From Candidatus Yanofskybacteria bacterium CG10_big_fil_rev_8_21_14_0_10_36_16 (GTDB lineage Bacteria > Patescibacteriota > Minisyncoccia > 2-02-FULL-40-12 > IGHO2-01-FULL-4-A): a stretch of DNA of 37,201 nucleotides. How positions within the stretch are numbered: the stretch's first letter is position 1; each line of letters begins with the position of its first letter. The notes under the pieces are model-generated. The model had not been told where the DNA came from. It made no database searches and saw only the letters and a program-made list of their open reading frames with translations. The stretch is taken from the NCBI GenBank assembly GCA_002794035.1, contig PCXQ01000004.1:251064-288264 (forward strand), given 5' to 3'. This document shows positions 21,683 to 29,996 of the stretch, in pieces. The translations under genes and the position numbers were made by a program.

Positions 21683-23554
21683 CTACTTTGCACCTGATTC
21701 TAAAAGTCTATCTATGATGTTGTAGATACTCTTTTTTGAATTAATTATTATTAAATAACTGTCGCCATTTGCCATTGTAATAACAGAGTAATCAATGGTA
21801 TCAATAGGGTCAGGAAAATTTCTATATCTTATGGTTATGCCCTCGTGAACGTTATCAAGAAAGCCCGGGGAAGAGGCTCTTTGAACATCAAAATCAAATA
21901 GGTCTTCAAAGTCATCCGACATAGTACCTTCCCATATTCTTAAATTAGCAGTAGCTCTAATACTATCATCGGTCTGTATCACAAAACCAATCTCATTTTC
22001 TTCGTCATCGCCGGGATTAAAGACAAGCATAATAAAGTTATCCTGATTTAAATCTTTTAACACATCGTTGGGTATTTTAACTAAAAATTGAGACAATAGT
22101 TTATCAAATCTATATCTAATGTTGTCCTTGTTGTGCACCACATATGCCTTAATTTCTCCCTCGTTTAACTCTCTTGATTTAATAAAGTTAGTAAAATTGC
22201 TTAAAGGATCAACTCCAAGATCAAGCTTAAATATTTCCTGTTCTCCAAATGCAGCAGTCAAAACATCTGAAATTGGTGATGGTGTAGCCGGTTGCTGAGT
22301 AGGCGTTGGACGAGAATCAGGAGTAACCAATGGGGGAGTTATGTCTATAAGGAACTCCGGTTTCTGATTTATAAAATACCAACCTCCACCTCCTAACGCC
22401 AAAAGAAATATTACAACAATTATTAACTTGGGATTAATTTTTAATTTTTTAATAGTAGGAATTTTTAGACCACCACCAGAAGAAGAAGTGGAATAAGTTC
22501 CCAAGGAATCTTGAGAAGGCTGTTGAGAAATCTTTTTTCTGTTAAATAACGCTGTGATACGGCCTAAAATAGAACTTGCAGGGTTTCCAGAAGCACCGAA
22601 ATCAGAACCGATATCGTGCTGTTCCCTCTGCTTTTGAGACTCATCTTTACTTCTACCCCTAACCGAGAAAGACTGTTTTGGTGATGATGTCTCCACAACT
22701 CCATCTTCTTTTATGTTTTGGTTCTTTTTTACTGGATCTTCTTCATCAAAACCAAATTCATCTTCATCATCCTTCGAAGTCAAAGTAAAAGATCTTGGCC
22801 TTTCAGGATCAATCGACTTAGACCTCTCTATTTCTCCAAGCTCAATTTCAAGTGTTTCATCTTGTATAGCACCTCGTTCTTTTGCCTCCTCTTCTTTCTT
22901 TATTTTATCTTCGTCATCCAATTCAGACATTTTTTCAACCTCTATTCCTTTGGGTTTTTCACTCTTTTTAATTGATTCCAAATCACTTTTCATTGTTCTT
23001 ATTGAAGATCTCAACATGGTTGGCTCCATTAATCCCTGTGATTGCTCATTATCTGTTTTTGAAGATTCTTTCTTTGGCGCGGGAAAAACAGTATTTGAGC
23101 TAAAAGAATCTTCCTTTTTAAAAGATGAAACTCCCTGGTCTGGAAGTATCTGGTTTTTCAACTCTTTTTCAACATCACTTAGCTGAGGACTTTGTTCTTC
23201 ATTGGAAGTACTCTGTGGACCCAAGGTACCAGAACCCGAGGTGTCCTGATAACTATTTTTTTTAATGTCGCCAGGAATAGCAAAACCACCCCCAGGAGAA
23301 TATCCTACAGGTTTTTCACTGCTTATATTACTTGAAGAAAAGCTAGTATTATCCTGAAAAGGAGAAGGTGCAGGCCGTTGATTCTGAACTTGATCAAGTC
23401 TCCCCTGAGGTATTCTAAGTGGAGGTGGTTGATATGAAGACGGTGATGCACCCCTAGTTGGCAGATTAGATGGCACAAAATCACTTAATTTCCTAGGTTC
23501 AGATGACCTTATGGGTGGAGGAGAAATATTGTTTGTAGAATTATTATTAACCAC
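21683..23554 (-). CDS. Large single-pass membrane protein with disordered cytoplasmic region
   Basis: This gene encodes 623 residues. Residues 1-370 are low-complexity: first Pro/Ser/Gln-rich, then highly acidic and basic (about 200-290). One membrane helix lies at 377-396 (IIVVIFLLALGGGGWYF), and a Pro/Thr-rich linker (PDSRPTPTQQPATPSP) leads to an extracytoplasmic alpha/beta domain of about 200 residues, ending in DSYLIIINSKKSIYNIIDRLL. The layout is typical of CPR surface or division-associated proteins of unknown function. The start is GTG, with no Shine-Dalgarno. A TATAAT (23563-23568) lies only 8 bases before it, which suggests a leaderless mRNA. It lies 75 bp behind pnp. Confidence 0.75.
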   Translation of the reverse strand: MVNNNSTNNISPPPIRSSEPRKLSDFVPSNLPTRGASPSSYQPPPLRIPQGRLDQVQNQRPAPSPFQDNTSFSSSNISSEKPVGYSPGGGFAIPGDIKKNSYQDTSGSGTLGPQSTSNEEQSPQLSDVEKELKNQILPDQGVSSFKKEDSFSSNTVFPAPKKESSKTDNEQSQGLMEPTMLRSSIRTMKSDLESIKKSEKPKGIEVEKMSELDDEDKIKKEEEAKERGAIQDETLEIELGEIERSKSIDPERPRSFTLTSKDDEDEFGFDEEDPVKKNQNIKEDGVVETSSPKQSFSVRGRSKDESQKQREQHDIGSDFGASGNPASSILGRITALFNRKKISQQPSQDSLGTYSTSSSGGGLKIPTIKKLKINPKLIIVVIFLLALGGGGWYFINQKPEFLIDITPPLVTPDSRPTPTQQPATPSPISDVLTAAFGEQEIFKLDLGVDPLSNFTNFIKSRELNEGEIKAYVVHNKDNIRYRFDKLLSQFLVKIPNDVLKDLNQDNFIMLVFNPGDDEENEIGFVIQTDDSIRATANLRIWEGTMSDDFEDLFDFDVQRASSPGFLDNVHEGITIRYRNFPDPIDTIDYSVITMANGDSYLIIINSKKSIYNIIDRLLESGAK

Positions 23555-23628
23555 AATTTTTAATTATAATATGAGTCGAGAACCAAAAAATTATAACCCA
23601 TTATTTATAATTACAGACTTAACAAAAA

Positions 23629-25725
23629 TTATTTCATTGTTAAGTTTATTCTACCATATTCATCAATTTTTTTCACAGTAACTTTTACTTTTTGGCCAAC
23701 CTTCAAAACATCTGAAGGATGTTTAACGTGCTTATCTGATATTTCGGAAACGTGGACCATACCGTCTTTACCTGGCATAATCTCAACAAAAGCTCCGAAA
23801 TCCATTATTTTTACAACCTTTCCTTCAAATTCATCTCCGGCCTTAGGTTCATAAGTAACATTCTTGATCAGTTTAATTGCTTGCTCCATTTCACCATTAC
23901 CATTTGGTGCGGTAACAAATACACTACCATCGTCTTCAATATCAATCTCAACTCCAGTTTTTTCTATTATTTCATTGATCATTTTACCTCCGGGACCTAT
24001 TAAAGCGCCAATTTTATCTGGGTCTATTTTAAGTATTTCAATTCTTGGGGCAAGCTTTGACAACTCTTTTCTTGGTTCACTTATTGTCTTCAACATAACA
24101 TCTAATATTTCAAGGCGCGCCTTTTTGGCCTGCTCAAGAGATTTCTCAAGTATATCCTTTGTTATGCCATCAACTTTTACATCCATTTGCATTGCAGTAA
24201 TACCTTCTTTGGTTCCCGCAACTTTTAAGTCCATGTCCCCATGATGATCTTCAGGACCTTGGATATCAGTTAAAACCTTATGGTTTTTACCTTTATCATC
24301 CATTATTAAACCCATAGCAATACCCGCAGCAGGGGATTTTATAGGAACTCCGCCATCCATTAAAGCAAGGGTTGATCCGCAAACAGATGCCATTGAAGAA
24401 GATCCGTTTGAAGATAATATTTCAGAAACAACCCTTATGGTATACGGGAACTTTTCTTTGTCGGGAATTAAAGGTCTTAAAGCCTTCTCAGCCAATGCAC
24501 CATGACCTATATCTCTTCTACCAGCTCCTCCAATTCTACCTGTTTCACCAACGCTAAACGGTGGAAAAACATAATGGTGCATGAACCTTTTCTTTGTTAA
24601 TGCAATTTCCATAGTTTCAATCCACTGTTCCATGCCCGGCGCTGCCAAAGTCAAAATGGTCAATGCCTGAGTAGTGCCCCTATTAAAAAGACCTACTCCA
24701 TGAGAATAGGGAAGAATACCAGTTTCTACCCATATGTTCCTGACCTCATCTAATTTTCTGCCATCAGGCCTTTTGTCTGACTCAAGGATATTTTTGTGCA
24801 CTATGCGGTCTATTTCTTCTTCAAAAATAGCGCTGGCCTGCCTTAGTTTTTTACCCAAATCAGCCCTGTCTTTGTATTTATTTTCAACTTCCACCATAAG
24901 TTCGCTTTCAAGGGTATGAGATCCTTCGATGTACTCCATTTTATTAGGCGCATAAATAATCTTTTCAAGCTTGGGAGAGGCGAAACTCCTTACAAATTCA
25001 ACCAATTCTGGGTCTTCCTCATCTACCTCTAATTTTCTTTTTTCAACTTTAAAATCAGAGGCAACCTTGTTCTGAAAATCTATTAATTTTTTAACCTCAT
25101 CAAAACCAGACATTATTGCATCAGCCATTTCTTTTTCTTTTATTTCTGCTCCGCCTGCCTCTATCATGTTTATCTTTTCGGCAGTTCCCGCCACAACAAC
25201 ATCAAACTCAGATGAATTTCTCTGATCGTAAGTAGGATTAAATATAAATTTACCATCCTCTTTTCCTACTCTAACACCTGCCACAGGTCCGTCAAAAGGA
25301 ATATCTGACACCATGAGCGAAAGGGAAGCACCAATAATAGATGGTATGTCCGGATCATTGACTCCATCAAAAGATAAAACCGTAGCAACAATTTGTACCT
25401 CATTCCTTATTCTGTGATCAAAGCGTGGTCTCAAGGTTCTGTCTATTACTCTTGCACTTAAAATTGCCTCTTCTGAGGGCCTAGTTTCTCTTTTGATCCA
25501 CTTTGAACCCTTTATCTTGCCGGCTGCATAATATTTTTCTTCATATTCAACAGAAAGAGGGAAGTATCCTGCATCTTTAGGCTTGTCAGACATGGTGGCA
25601 GTAACCAAAACAGCACTATCACCATAACGCACATAGCAAGAACCGCTAGCTTGTTGAGCCAACTTACCAAATTCAACCGAAAGAGACTTACCGCCTATTT
25701 CGGTTTCGTATTTTTTCATATCCAT
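23629..25725 (-). CDS. pnp: Polynucleotide phosphorylase
   Basis: This gene encodes 698 residues. The trimeric exoribonuclease degrades RNA 3'-5' using phosphate. It has two RNase PH domains. The first (about 10-215) is structural; the second has the active site (RPDGRKLDEVRNIW, GRTxx-like FNRGTTQAL, GRRDIGHGALAEKAL, SEILSSNGSSSMASVCG, ITDIQGPEDHHGDMD-type metal site). A KH domain (about 565-615, with IGALIGPGGKMINEI) and an S1 domain (about 630-698, with GKVVKIMDFGAFVEI) follow, and the protein ends right after S1. Two in-frame ATGs (25725 and 25719) are possible. A long hairpin lies upstream (25764-25815). rpsO, its usual partner, is about 1.6 kb away. Confidence 0.95.
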   Translation of the reverse strand: MDMKKYETEIGGKSLSVEFGKLAQQASGSCYVRYGDSAVLVTATMSDKPKDAGYFPLSVEYEEKYYAAGKIKGSKWIKRETRPSEEAILSARVIDRTLRPRFDHRIRNEVQIVATVLSFDGVNDPDIPSIIGASLSLMVSDIPFDGPVAGVRVGKEDGKFIFNPTYDQRNSSEFDVVVAGTAEKINMIEAGGAEIKEKEMADAIMSGFDEVKKLIDFQNKVASDFKVEKRKLEVDEEDPELVEFVRSFASPKLEKIIYAPNKMEYIEGSHTLESELMVEVENKYKDRADLGKKLRQASAIFEEEIDRIVHKNILESDKRPDGRKLDEVRNIWVETGILPYSHGVGLFNRGTTQALTILTLAAPGMEQWIETMEIALTKKRFMHHYVFPPFSVGETGRIGGAGRRDIGHGALAEKALRPLIPDKEKFPYTIRVVSEILSSNGSSSMASVCGSTLALMDGGVPIKSPAAGIAMGLIMDDKGKNHKVLTDIQGPEDHHGDMDLKVAGTKEGITAMQMDVKVDGITKDILEKSLEQAKKARLEILDVMLKTISEPRKELSKLAPRIEILKIDPDKIGALIGPGGKMINEIIEKTGVEIDIEDDGSVFVTAPNGNGEMEQAIKLIKNVTYEPKAGDEFEGKVVKIMDFGAFVEIMPGKDGMVHVSEISDKHVKHPSDVLKVGQKVKVTVKKIDEYGRINLTMK

Positions 25726-25763
25726 TTAACCTGTAAAGCCAAGAAGAAGAAAGAAAAATAACA

Positions 25764-25815
25764 GGTTCATTCTAGGCCCAAAGTCTGCATGCAGATCTTA
25801 GGTTTAGACTGAACC
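25764..25815. promoter_or_regulatory. Long hairpin between pnp and the coiled-coil gene
   Basis: GGTTCA at 25764-25769 pairs with TGAACC at 25810-25815. Inside, TCTA/TAGA, CC/GG, and TCTGC/GCAGA continue the stem to a 2-base loop. As a plus-strand RNA three of the irregular pairs are G-U; as minus-strand RNA they become C-A mismatches. It lies 39 bp before pnp and 137 bp before the coiled-coil gene. Confidence 0.6.
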
Positions 25816-25952
25816 ACTAAAGCTTTTAAACTCCCTTCTTTGATGACTTAATTATTTTTTAATAAAAATATATTAACACATTCGAATAATTTAATCTAGT
25901 ATATGTTATAAAAATAAAGAATATGATAAAATAATATTTTAATTAATAAACT

Positions 25953-26489
25953 ATGAGTTTTTTATATCAAAACCAAGGCAAAAAAAATGATAGTGACAAT
26001 GAAGAAATAAGCGAAGCAGAAAAATTACGTATACAACGCGAAAAAGAAGAGGAGGAAAAGCAAAAAGCAGAAGAAGAAAGAAGGGCAAAAGAACAAGAAG
26101 CTAGGGAAGAAAGAGTGAGGCAAGAAAAAGCAGAACAAGAAAGACTACAAAAAGAACTAGAAAAAAGAAAAAAAATGGAAGAAGACATGAGACAACAACG
26201 TTTAGAACATGAATACAGGGAAGTTCAAGGAAACATAGGCAAGCTAGAATCAGATATTGCTAATACAAAAAAAGAGATTGAAGCATTGCGCGAAAATGCA
26301 GTTAGCTTAAGACCTCAAACTAAAAATATGAATCCAGACAGTGAGGCTGCTAAATCACTAACAAAAACAAAAGGAGAATTAGACAGAAAAGCCAAACAAG
26401 AAGAGGACAAAGTAAACGAAATGGAAAGAAAACTCGAAGAACTAAAAAGAAAAAAAAACGAGATAGAAACCTCGCGAAGTGCCCTTTAA
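25953..26489 (+). CDS. Highly charged coiled-coil protein
   Basis: This gene encodes 178 residues. After a short polar start it is almost entirely Glu/Lys/Arg/Gln in heptads (about 20-90 and again 130-175), with a short break (LRENAVSLRPQTKNMNPDSEAA). It should form a long rod. No signal peptide or catalytic motif is seen, and the sequence is too low in complexity to assign a family. No Shine-Dalgarno precedes the ATG. Its TAA stop lies inside the left arm of the terminator shared with the opposing NYN gene. Confidence 0.65.
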   Translation: MSFLYQNQGKKNDSDNEEISEAEKLRIQREKEEEEKQKAEEERRAKEQEAREERVRQEKAEQERLQKELEKRKKMEEDMRQQRLEHEYREVQGNIGKLESDIANTKKEIEALRENAVSLRPQTKNMNPDSEAAKSLTKTKGELDRKAKQEEDKVNEMERKLEELKRKKNEIETSRSAL

Positions 26490-26527
26490 TTCAAAACCCT
26501 CCGCCTTGGGCGGAGGGTTTTGAATTA
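26487..26527. terminator. Terminator shared by two convergent genes
   Basis: It has 19-bp perfect arms (TAATTCAAAACCCTCCGCC) around a 3-base loop. The left arm begins with the stop codon of the plus-strand coiled-coil gene. The right arm ends one base before the stop codon of the minus-strand NYN gene. Confidence 0.9.
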
Positions 26528-27067
26528 TCATTTAATTAAATATCGTTTTGAGTCCTCACCCATATCTATAAATCTATCCGCAAAATCCTTAAGCTTTGCT
26601 GATGTTGAGCGACCAAATGCCATAACCTCCACTCTTAACCCGCGAGAAATACGGAGGTATTCAACAAGAGGCAAGAAGTCGCCATCTCCTGTAACCAGTA
26701 CTGCTACATCTATTTTGTCAGATAGGATAACAGCATCTATCGCCATCCCCACATCCCAGTCACCCTTTTTCATACCTCCGGGAAATACCTGAAGGTCTTT
26801 TTCTTTTAACTCAAAACCTCCTTTTTCAAGAGCTTCCAAAAATGCCTTTTCTTCTCCTGATTCAGTTCTAACCACGTAAACAAAGGCCCTTACTAACTGT
26901 CTAGAACCAATTGCTTCCTCTAAAACTTTTTTAAAATTAACTTTGGCCTTATATAGATTTTTTGCTGAATGATACATGTTTTGAGCATCAACAAAAACTC
27001 CGACACGTTGGTCTCGAAACAATGAATCTAAGGGACTGGTTTTTTTATTATTTTTTTGTGTAGACAT
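26528..27067 (-). CDS. NYN-domain (LabA/DUF88) putative ribonuclease
   Basis: This gene encodes 179 residues. After a basic start comes a PIN-like NYN fold with its acidic metal-binding residues: VGVFVDAQNMY (Asp27), KGDWDVGMAIDAV (Asp103, Asp105, Asp111) and LVTGDGDFLPLVEYL (Asp128, Asp130). Proteins of this group are RNases or nucleotide-handling proteins, and in some bacteria regulators (LabA). The likely substrate here is RNA. No Shine-Dalgarno is present; an AT-rich, -10-like TATATAA lies right before the ATG. Confidence 0.82.
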   Translation of the reverse strand: MSTQKNNKKTSPLDSLFRDQRVGVFVDAQNMYHSAKNLYKAKVNFKKVLEEAIGSRQLVRAFVYVVRTESGEEKAFLEALEKGGFELKEKDLQVFPGGMKKGDWDVGMAIDAVILSDKIDVAVLVTGDGDFLPLVEYLRISRGLRVEVMAFGRSTSAKLKDFADRFIDMGEDSKRYLIK

Positions 27068-27138
27068 AATTTTATATATAATATTAATATGCTATTATGA
27101 TTTTAGCATTAAACCTTAAAAACATGAAGGAGACAAAT

Positions 27139-27324
27139 ATGAATCAAGAGTTTAATGAGTTAATCGAAAAAGCAAGGCAAATCAAAATGTCAAAAGAAGA
27201 CAAAGAAAGACAAAGAATAAGCTTTGCTTATGGTAACTTAAAAATAAAAAATCCTAATACCACAAGAGAAGACATAGAAAAGGCAGCCCAAAAAATAAGA
27301 AAGCAGGAAGAGAACAAAAATTAA
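27139..27324 (+). CDS. Small conserved-looking charged protein
   Basis: This gene encodes 61 residues, helical and charged (EFNELIEKARQIKMSKEDKERQRISFAYGNLKI...). I think it resembles small CPR proteins of unknown function, but I cannot name a family. The ATG at 27139 has an AAGGAG site; a longer frame from 27097 does not. A -10-like TGC-TATTAT lies upstream and a clear terminator downstream, so it is a free-standing unit. Confidence 0.65.
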   Translation: MNQEFNELIEKARQIKMSKEDKERQRISFAYGNLKIKNPNTTREDIEKAAQKIRKQEENKN

Positions 27325-27326
27325 AC

Positions 27327-27344
27327 ACCCCGACAAAACGGGGT
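27327..27344 (+). terminator. Terminator of the 61-residue gene
   Basis: ACCCCG, a 6-base loop and CGGGGT are followed by TTTTATTAT. Confidence 0.85.
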
Positions 27345-27372
27345 TTTTATTATAAAAGATGAATCTAGCAAT

Positions 27373-27639
27373 TTATCTCTTGAGCCCCAGCTTTTTAATT
27401 ATTTTGGAGTGTTGTCTTGGCTGATTTTTTTTAAGGTAATCCAAAAGTCTCTTTCTTTTTGAAACCATCTTTAAAAGGCCAGTTCGAGAACTGTTGTCCT
27501 TGGGGTGCTTTTTGAGGTGTTTTGTTAATCGATCAATCTCCTTAGAAAATAAAGCTATCTGAACCTCTGAAGAACCGGTATCTGCCTTATGCCTTGAGTA
27601 GTCTCCTATTATATTGTTCTTTTGTGTTGGACTAAGCAT
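27373..27639 (-). CDS. rpsO: 30S ribosomal protein S15 (uS15)
   Basis: This gene encodes 88 residues, the standard length. S15 binds 16S rRNA at the central domain and starts platform assembly. The family signature is complete: GSSEVQIALFSKEIDRLTKHLKKHPKDNSSRTGLLKMVSKRKRLLDYLKK. No Shine-Dalgarno precedes the ATG. The usual rpsO-pnp pairing is loosened here: three genes lie between. Confidence 0.96.
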   Translation of the reverse strand: MLSPTQKNNIIGDYSRHKADTGSSEVQIALFSKEIDRLTKHLKKHPKDNSSRTGLLKMVSKRKRLLDYLKKNQPRQHSKIIKKLGLKR

Positions 27640-27734
27640 ATTATTACTTTATTATTTTAGCATAACCATTTTAAAAAGCAAGAGAGTTTTACCCCCCCCT
27701 GATATCAAATAATTTCTATTGTTGAGAAATTCAA

Positions 27735-27763
27735 TTGTGCGACACGGTTTAAAAAGCTATAAT
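27735..27763 (+). promoter_or_regulatory. Sigma-70 promoter of the Xer gene
   Basis: TTGTGC (27735-27740), a 17-bp spacer and a perfect TATAAT (27758-27763), 26 bp before the ATG. Confidence 0.7.
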
Positions 27764-27789
27764 TAAGCCAAAGTTTAACTTATTAAATC

Positions 27790-28704
27790 ATGAATCTATC
27801 GGATTTAAAAAATCAATTTCTGGAATATCTTGAAATAGAAAAAAACCGATCTCCAAAAACCGTAGAAAATTACAACCACTATCTAAACAGGTTTATTTTA
27901 TTCAGCAAAGCAAAGGCACCATCTGATATTGATTTGGAGCTTGTTCGCAAATTCCGCATTCACTTAAATCGTTTTGCAGATGAATCAGGTAATCCCCTAA
28001 AAAAAGTAACACAAAATTACCACATTATTGCCTTGCGTGCATTTCTAAAATACATGGCTAAAAGAGATGTTAAAACTCTTACAGCTGAAAAGGTTGAATT
28101 GGCCAAACAAGAAGATAGAGAAGTTACATTTCTTGAATCCCATGAACTTGACCGGCTTTTAAATTCTCCCGAAGGAACATCCCTCTCTGGCCTTAGAGAC
28201 AAAGCCATACTTGAAACTCTTTTTTCAACAGGTTTGCGCGTATCAGAGCTTTGCTCACTAAACAGAGACGAGGTAGATCTTCAAAGAGGGGAATTCGGCG
28301 TAAGAGGAAAAGGATCAAAAATAAGAGCTGTGTTTTTGTCTGATACCGCAATCAAATCAATCAAAAACTATATTGATAAAAGAGTTGATGTTGATAAGGC
28401 ACTTTTTGTTCGCATTCCACCCGATGAAAAATTTGAAAGATTTGAAAAACTACGATTAACACCGCGTTCTATTCAAAGAATTGTTAAAAAACATGCCATT
28501 AAAGCCGGAATAATAGGCAAAAAAGTAACTTCACACACCCTTCGCCACTCTTTTGCTACAGATCTTCTCCGGAACGGAGCCGATATTAGGTCGGTTCAGT
28601 CACTGTTGGGTCATGCATCTGTTACAACAACTCAGATATACACTCATGTTACCGATAAACAACTCCGCGAAACACACAAAAAATATCACAGCAAACAAAA
28701 ATAA
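27790..28704 (+). CDS. xerC: XerC/XerD-type tyrosine recombinase
   Basis: This gene encodes 304 residues. The enzyme resolves chromosome dimers at dif sites. An N-terminal SAM-like arm-binding domain (1-95) is followed by the catalytic domain with the whole active site: Arg150 (FSTGLRVSEL), Lys174 (RGKGSK), His249-x-x-Arg252 (SHTLRHSFATDLL), His275 (LLGHASV) and Tyr284 (TTQIYTHV). The length and the RGKGSK and LRHSFAT motifs fit housekeeping XerC/D/H rather than an integron or phage integrase. CPR genomes often have a single Xer, so C versus D is not decided. No mobile element surrounds it. Confidence 0.9.
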   Translation: MNLSDLKNQFLEYLEIEKNRSPKTVENYNHYLNRFILFSKAKAPSDIDLELVRKFRIHLNRFADESGNPLKKVTQNYHIIALRAFLKYMAKRDVKTLTAEKVELAKQEDREVTFLESHELDRLLNSPEGTSLSGLRDKAILETLFSTGLRVSELCSLNRDEVDLQRGEFGVRGKGSKIRAVFLSDTAIKSIKNYIDKRVDVDKALFVRIPPDEKFERFEKLRLTPRSIQRIVKKHAIKAGIIGKKVTSHTLRHSFATDLLRNGADIRSVQSLLGHASVTTTQIYTHVTDKQLRETHKKYHSKQK

Positions 28705-28712
28705 TTAAACAA

Positions 28713-28749
28713 AATAAATAAACGCCTCCCAAAGAAGTGTTTATTTATT
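28713..28749 (+). terminator. AT-rich terminator after the Xer gene
   Basis: AATAAATAAAC and GTTTATTTATT, 11 perfect pairs, close a 15-base loop. No long T-run follows. Confidence 0.5.
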
Positions 28750-28925
28750 GCAACAGTCAGCATTTTATTTATCAATAGTTGAAAACTTTATTTTTAGTTA
28801 TACTAGAAAGACAGATTAGATACAGAAGTGCCTACGGGCAAAATTGTAATTTTGTTTTACTTAAAAAGTATTTTTGATGTGCAGTTAAAATATTAAATTA
28901 AAATTTGTGCTCAAATTACTTATAG

Positions 28926-29984
28926 ATGATGAGCCAGTCAGAAAATAAAATCAAAGTAGAGAAACTGGGCATAATCCTTCAACCAACAGAAAATAAATTC
29001 GAAAAAAAATCGGTTTTAAATCCCGGTATTTACCAAGAAGGAAACAATGTTCATATATTTTACCGAGCAATTGATAAAGAATTTATATCTACAGTAGGAT
29101 ACGCAAAATTAGAGGGACCCACAAAAATAATTGAAAGATGGGAAAAACCCATCATCAATATAGAACATCCGCATGAACGAAAGGGTATAGAAGATCCCCG
29201 AATTACAAAAATAGATGACACATATTATATGACTTATGTGGCACATGACGGTAAAAACGCACTCGTCGCACTTGCTGAAAGCAAGGATCTAAAACACTTT
29301 AAAAAAAGAGGAATTATTAGCCCACAAATGCCATATGATGCCGCTGCAACACTTTTCAGAGGGTGTGGTCTTAAAGATGCTTATTTCATGTTTGAAGCAT
29401 ACTATGAAGAATTTTCAGGAAAGGACGTTTTTATATGGGAGAAGGATACGGTATTTTTCCCCAAGAAAATAAACGGCAAGTATGCAATGTTACACAGGAT
29501 ATTGCCGGACATCCAAATAATTTACTTTGATAAATTTGAGGATTTAATGGATAACAGTTACTGGGCGCAGTATTTGGTTAGATTGGACAAATTTGTACTT
29601 CTTGAAACCGAATATTGGTTTGAAATGAGGCACATAGGAGCAGGTGCGCCTCCGATAGAAACGCCGGACGGATGGCTTTTAATTTTCCATTCAACAGAAT
29701 CATCTAATAATGGCAGAGTATATAGAGCTTCGGCTGCATTATTAGATAAAAACAACCCCTTAAAAGTAATAGGCAGACTTGATTATCCTTTGTTTAGCCC
29801 TGAAGAATCTTGGGAGAAGACAGGGTTAGTAAATAATGTTGTATTCCCAACAGGAACTGCAATATTTGGGGATGACCTTTATATATACTACGGTGCTGCG
29901 GATAAAATAATTGCTGTAGCAAAAGTAAGCATGAAAGAATTAATAGAAGAATTAAAAACCAAACCACCCAAAATAGGAATTTAG
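28926..29984 (+). CDS. GH130 beta-mannoside phosphorylase/hydrolase-like protein
   Basis: This gene encodes 352 residues. It is a five-bladed propeller of the GH130 type (also called PH1107-related glycosidases): FYRAID (45-50), the catalytic region KGIEDPRITKIDDTYYMTYVAHDG (Asp90 likely the general acid), RGCGLKDAYFMFEA, HIGAGAPPIETPDGWLLIFHS, and FPTGTAIFGDDLYIYYGAAD. GH130 enzymes cleave beta-mannosides, most by phosphorolysis. Mannose is thus the likely sugar, but the linkage cannot be read from sequence. It opens a plus-strand cluster; the next gene follows after 12 bp. No signal peptide, so it works in the cytoplasm. Confidence 0.85.
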   Translation: MMSQSENKIKVEKLGIILQPTENKFEKKSVLNPGIYQEGNNVHIFYRAIDKEFISTVGYAKLEGPTKIIERWEKPIINIEHPHERKGIEDPRITKIDDTYYMTYVAHDGKNALVALAESKDLKHFKKRGIISPQMPYDAAATLFRGCGLKDAYFMFEAYYEEFSGKDVFIWEKDTVFFPKKINGKYAMLHRILPDIQIIYFDKFEDLMDNSYWAQYLVRLDKFVLLETEYWFEMRHIGAGAPPIETPDGWLLIFHSTESSNNGRVYRASAALLDKNNPLKVIGRLDYPLFSPEESWEKTGLVNNVVFPTGTAIFGDDLYIYYGAADKIIAVAKVSMKELIEELKTKPPKIGI

Positions 29985-29996
29985 CAATTATAAAAA

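Noticed and set aside
22713-23186. Plus-strand frame of 157 residues inside the 623-residue gene
   Set aside because: It is a Ser-rich shadow of the acidic and basic repeats on the coding strand, without a start signal.
25967-26188. Minus-strand frame antisense to the coiled-coil gene
   Set aside because: Its Ser/Phe/Leu-rich sequence is the typical shadow of Glu/Lys codons on the other strand.
27790-28704. Integrase of a mobile element
   Set aside because: The recombinase looks like housekeeping Xer. No attachment repeats, excisionase, phage or plasmid genes are near it.
28750-28925. dif site next to the Xer gene
   Set aside because: No sequence with two 11-bp Xer-type arms and a 6-bp centre was recognisable in the gap.
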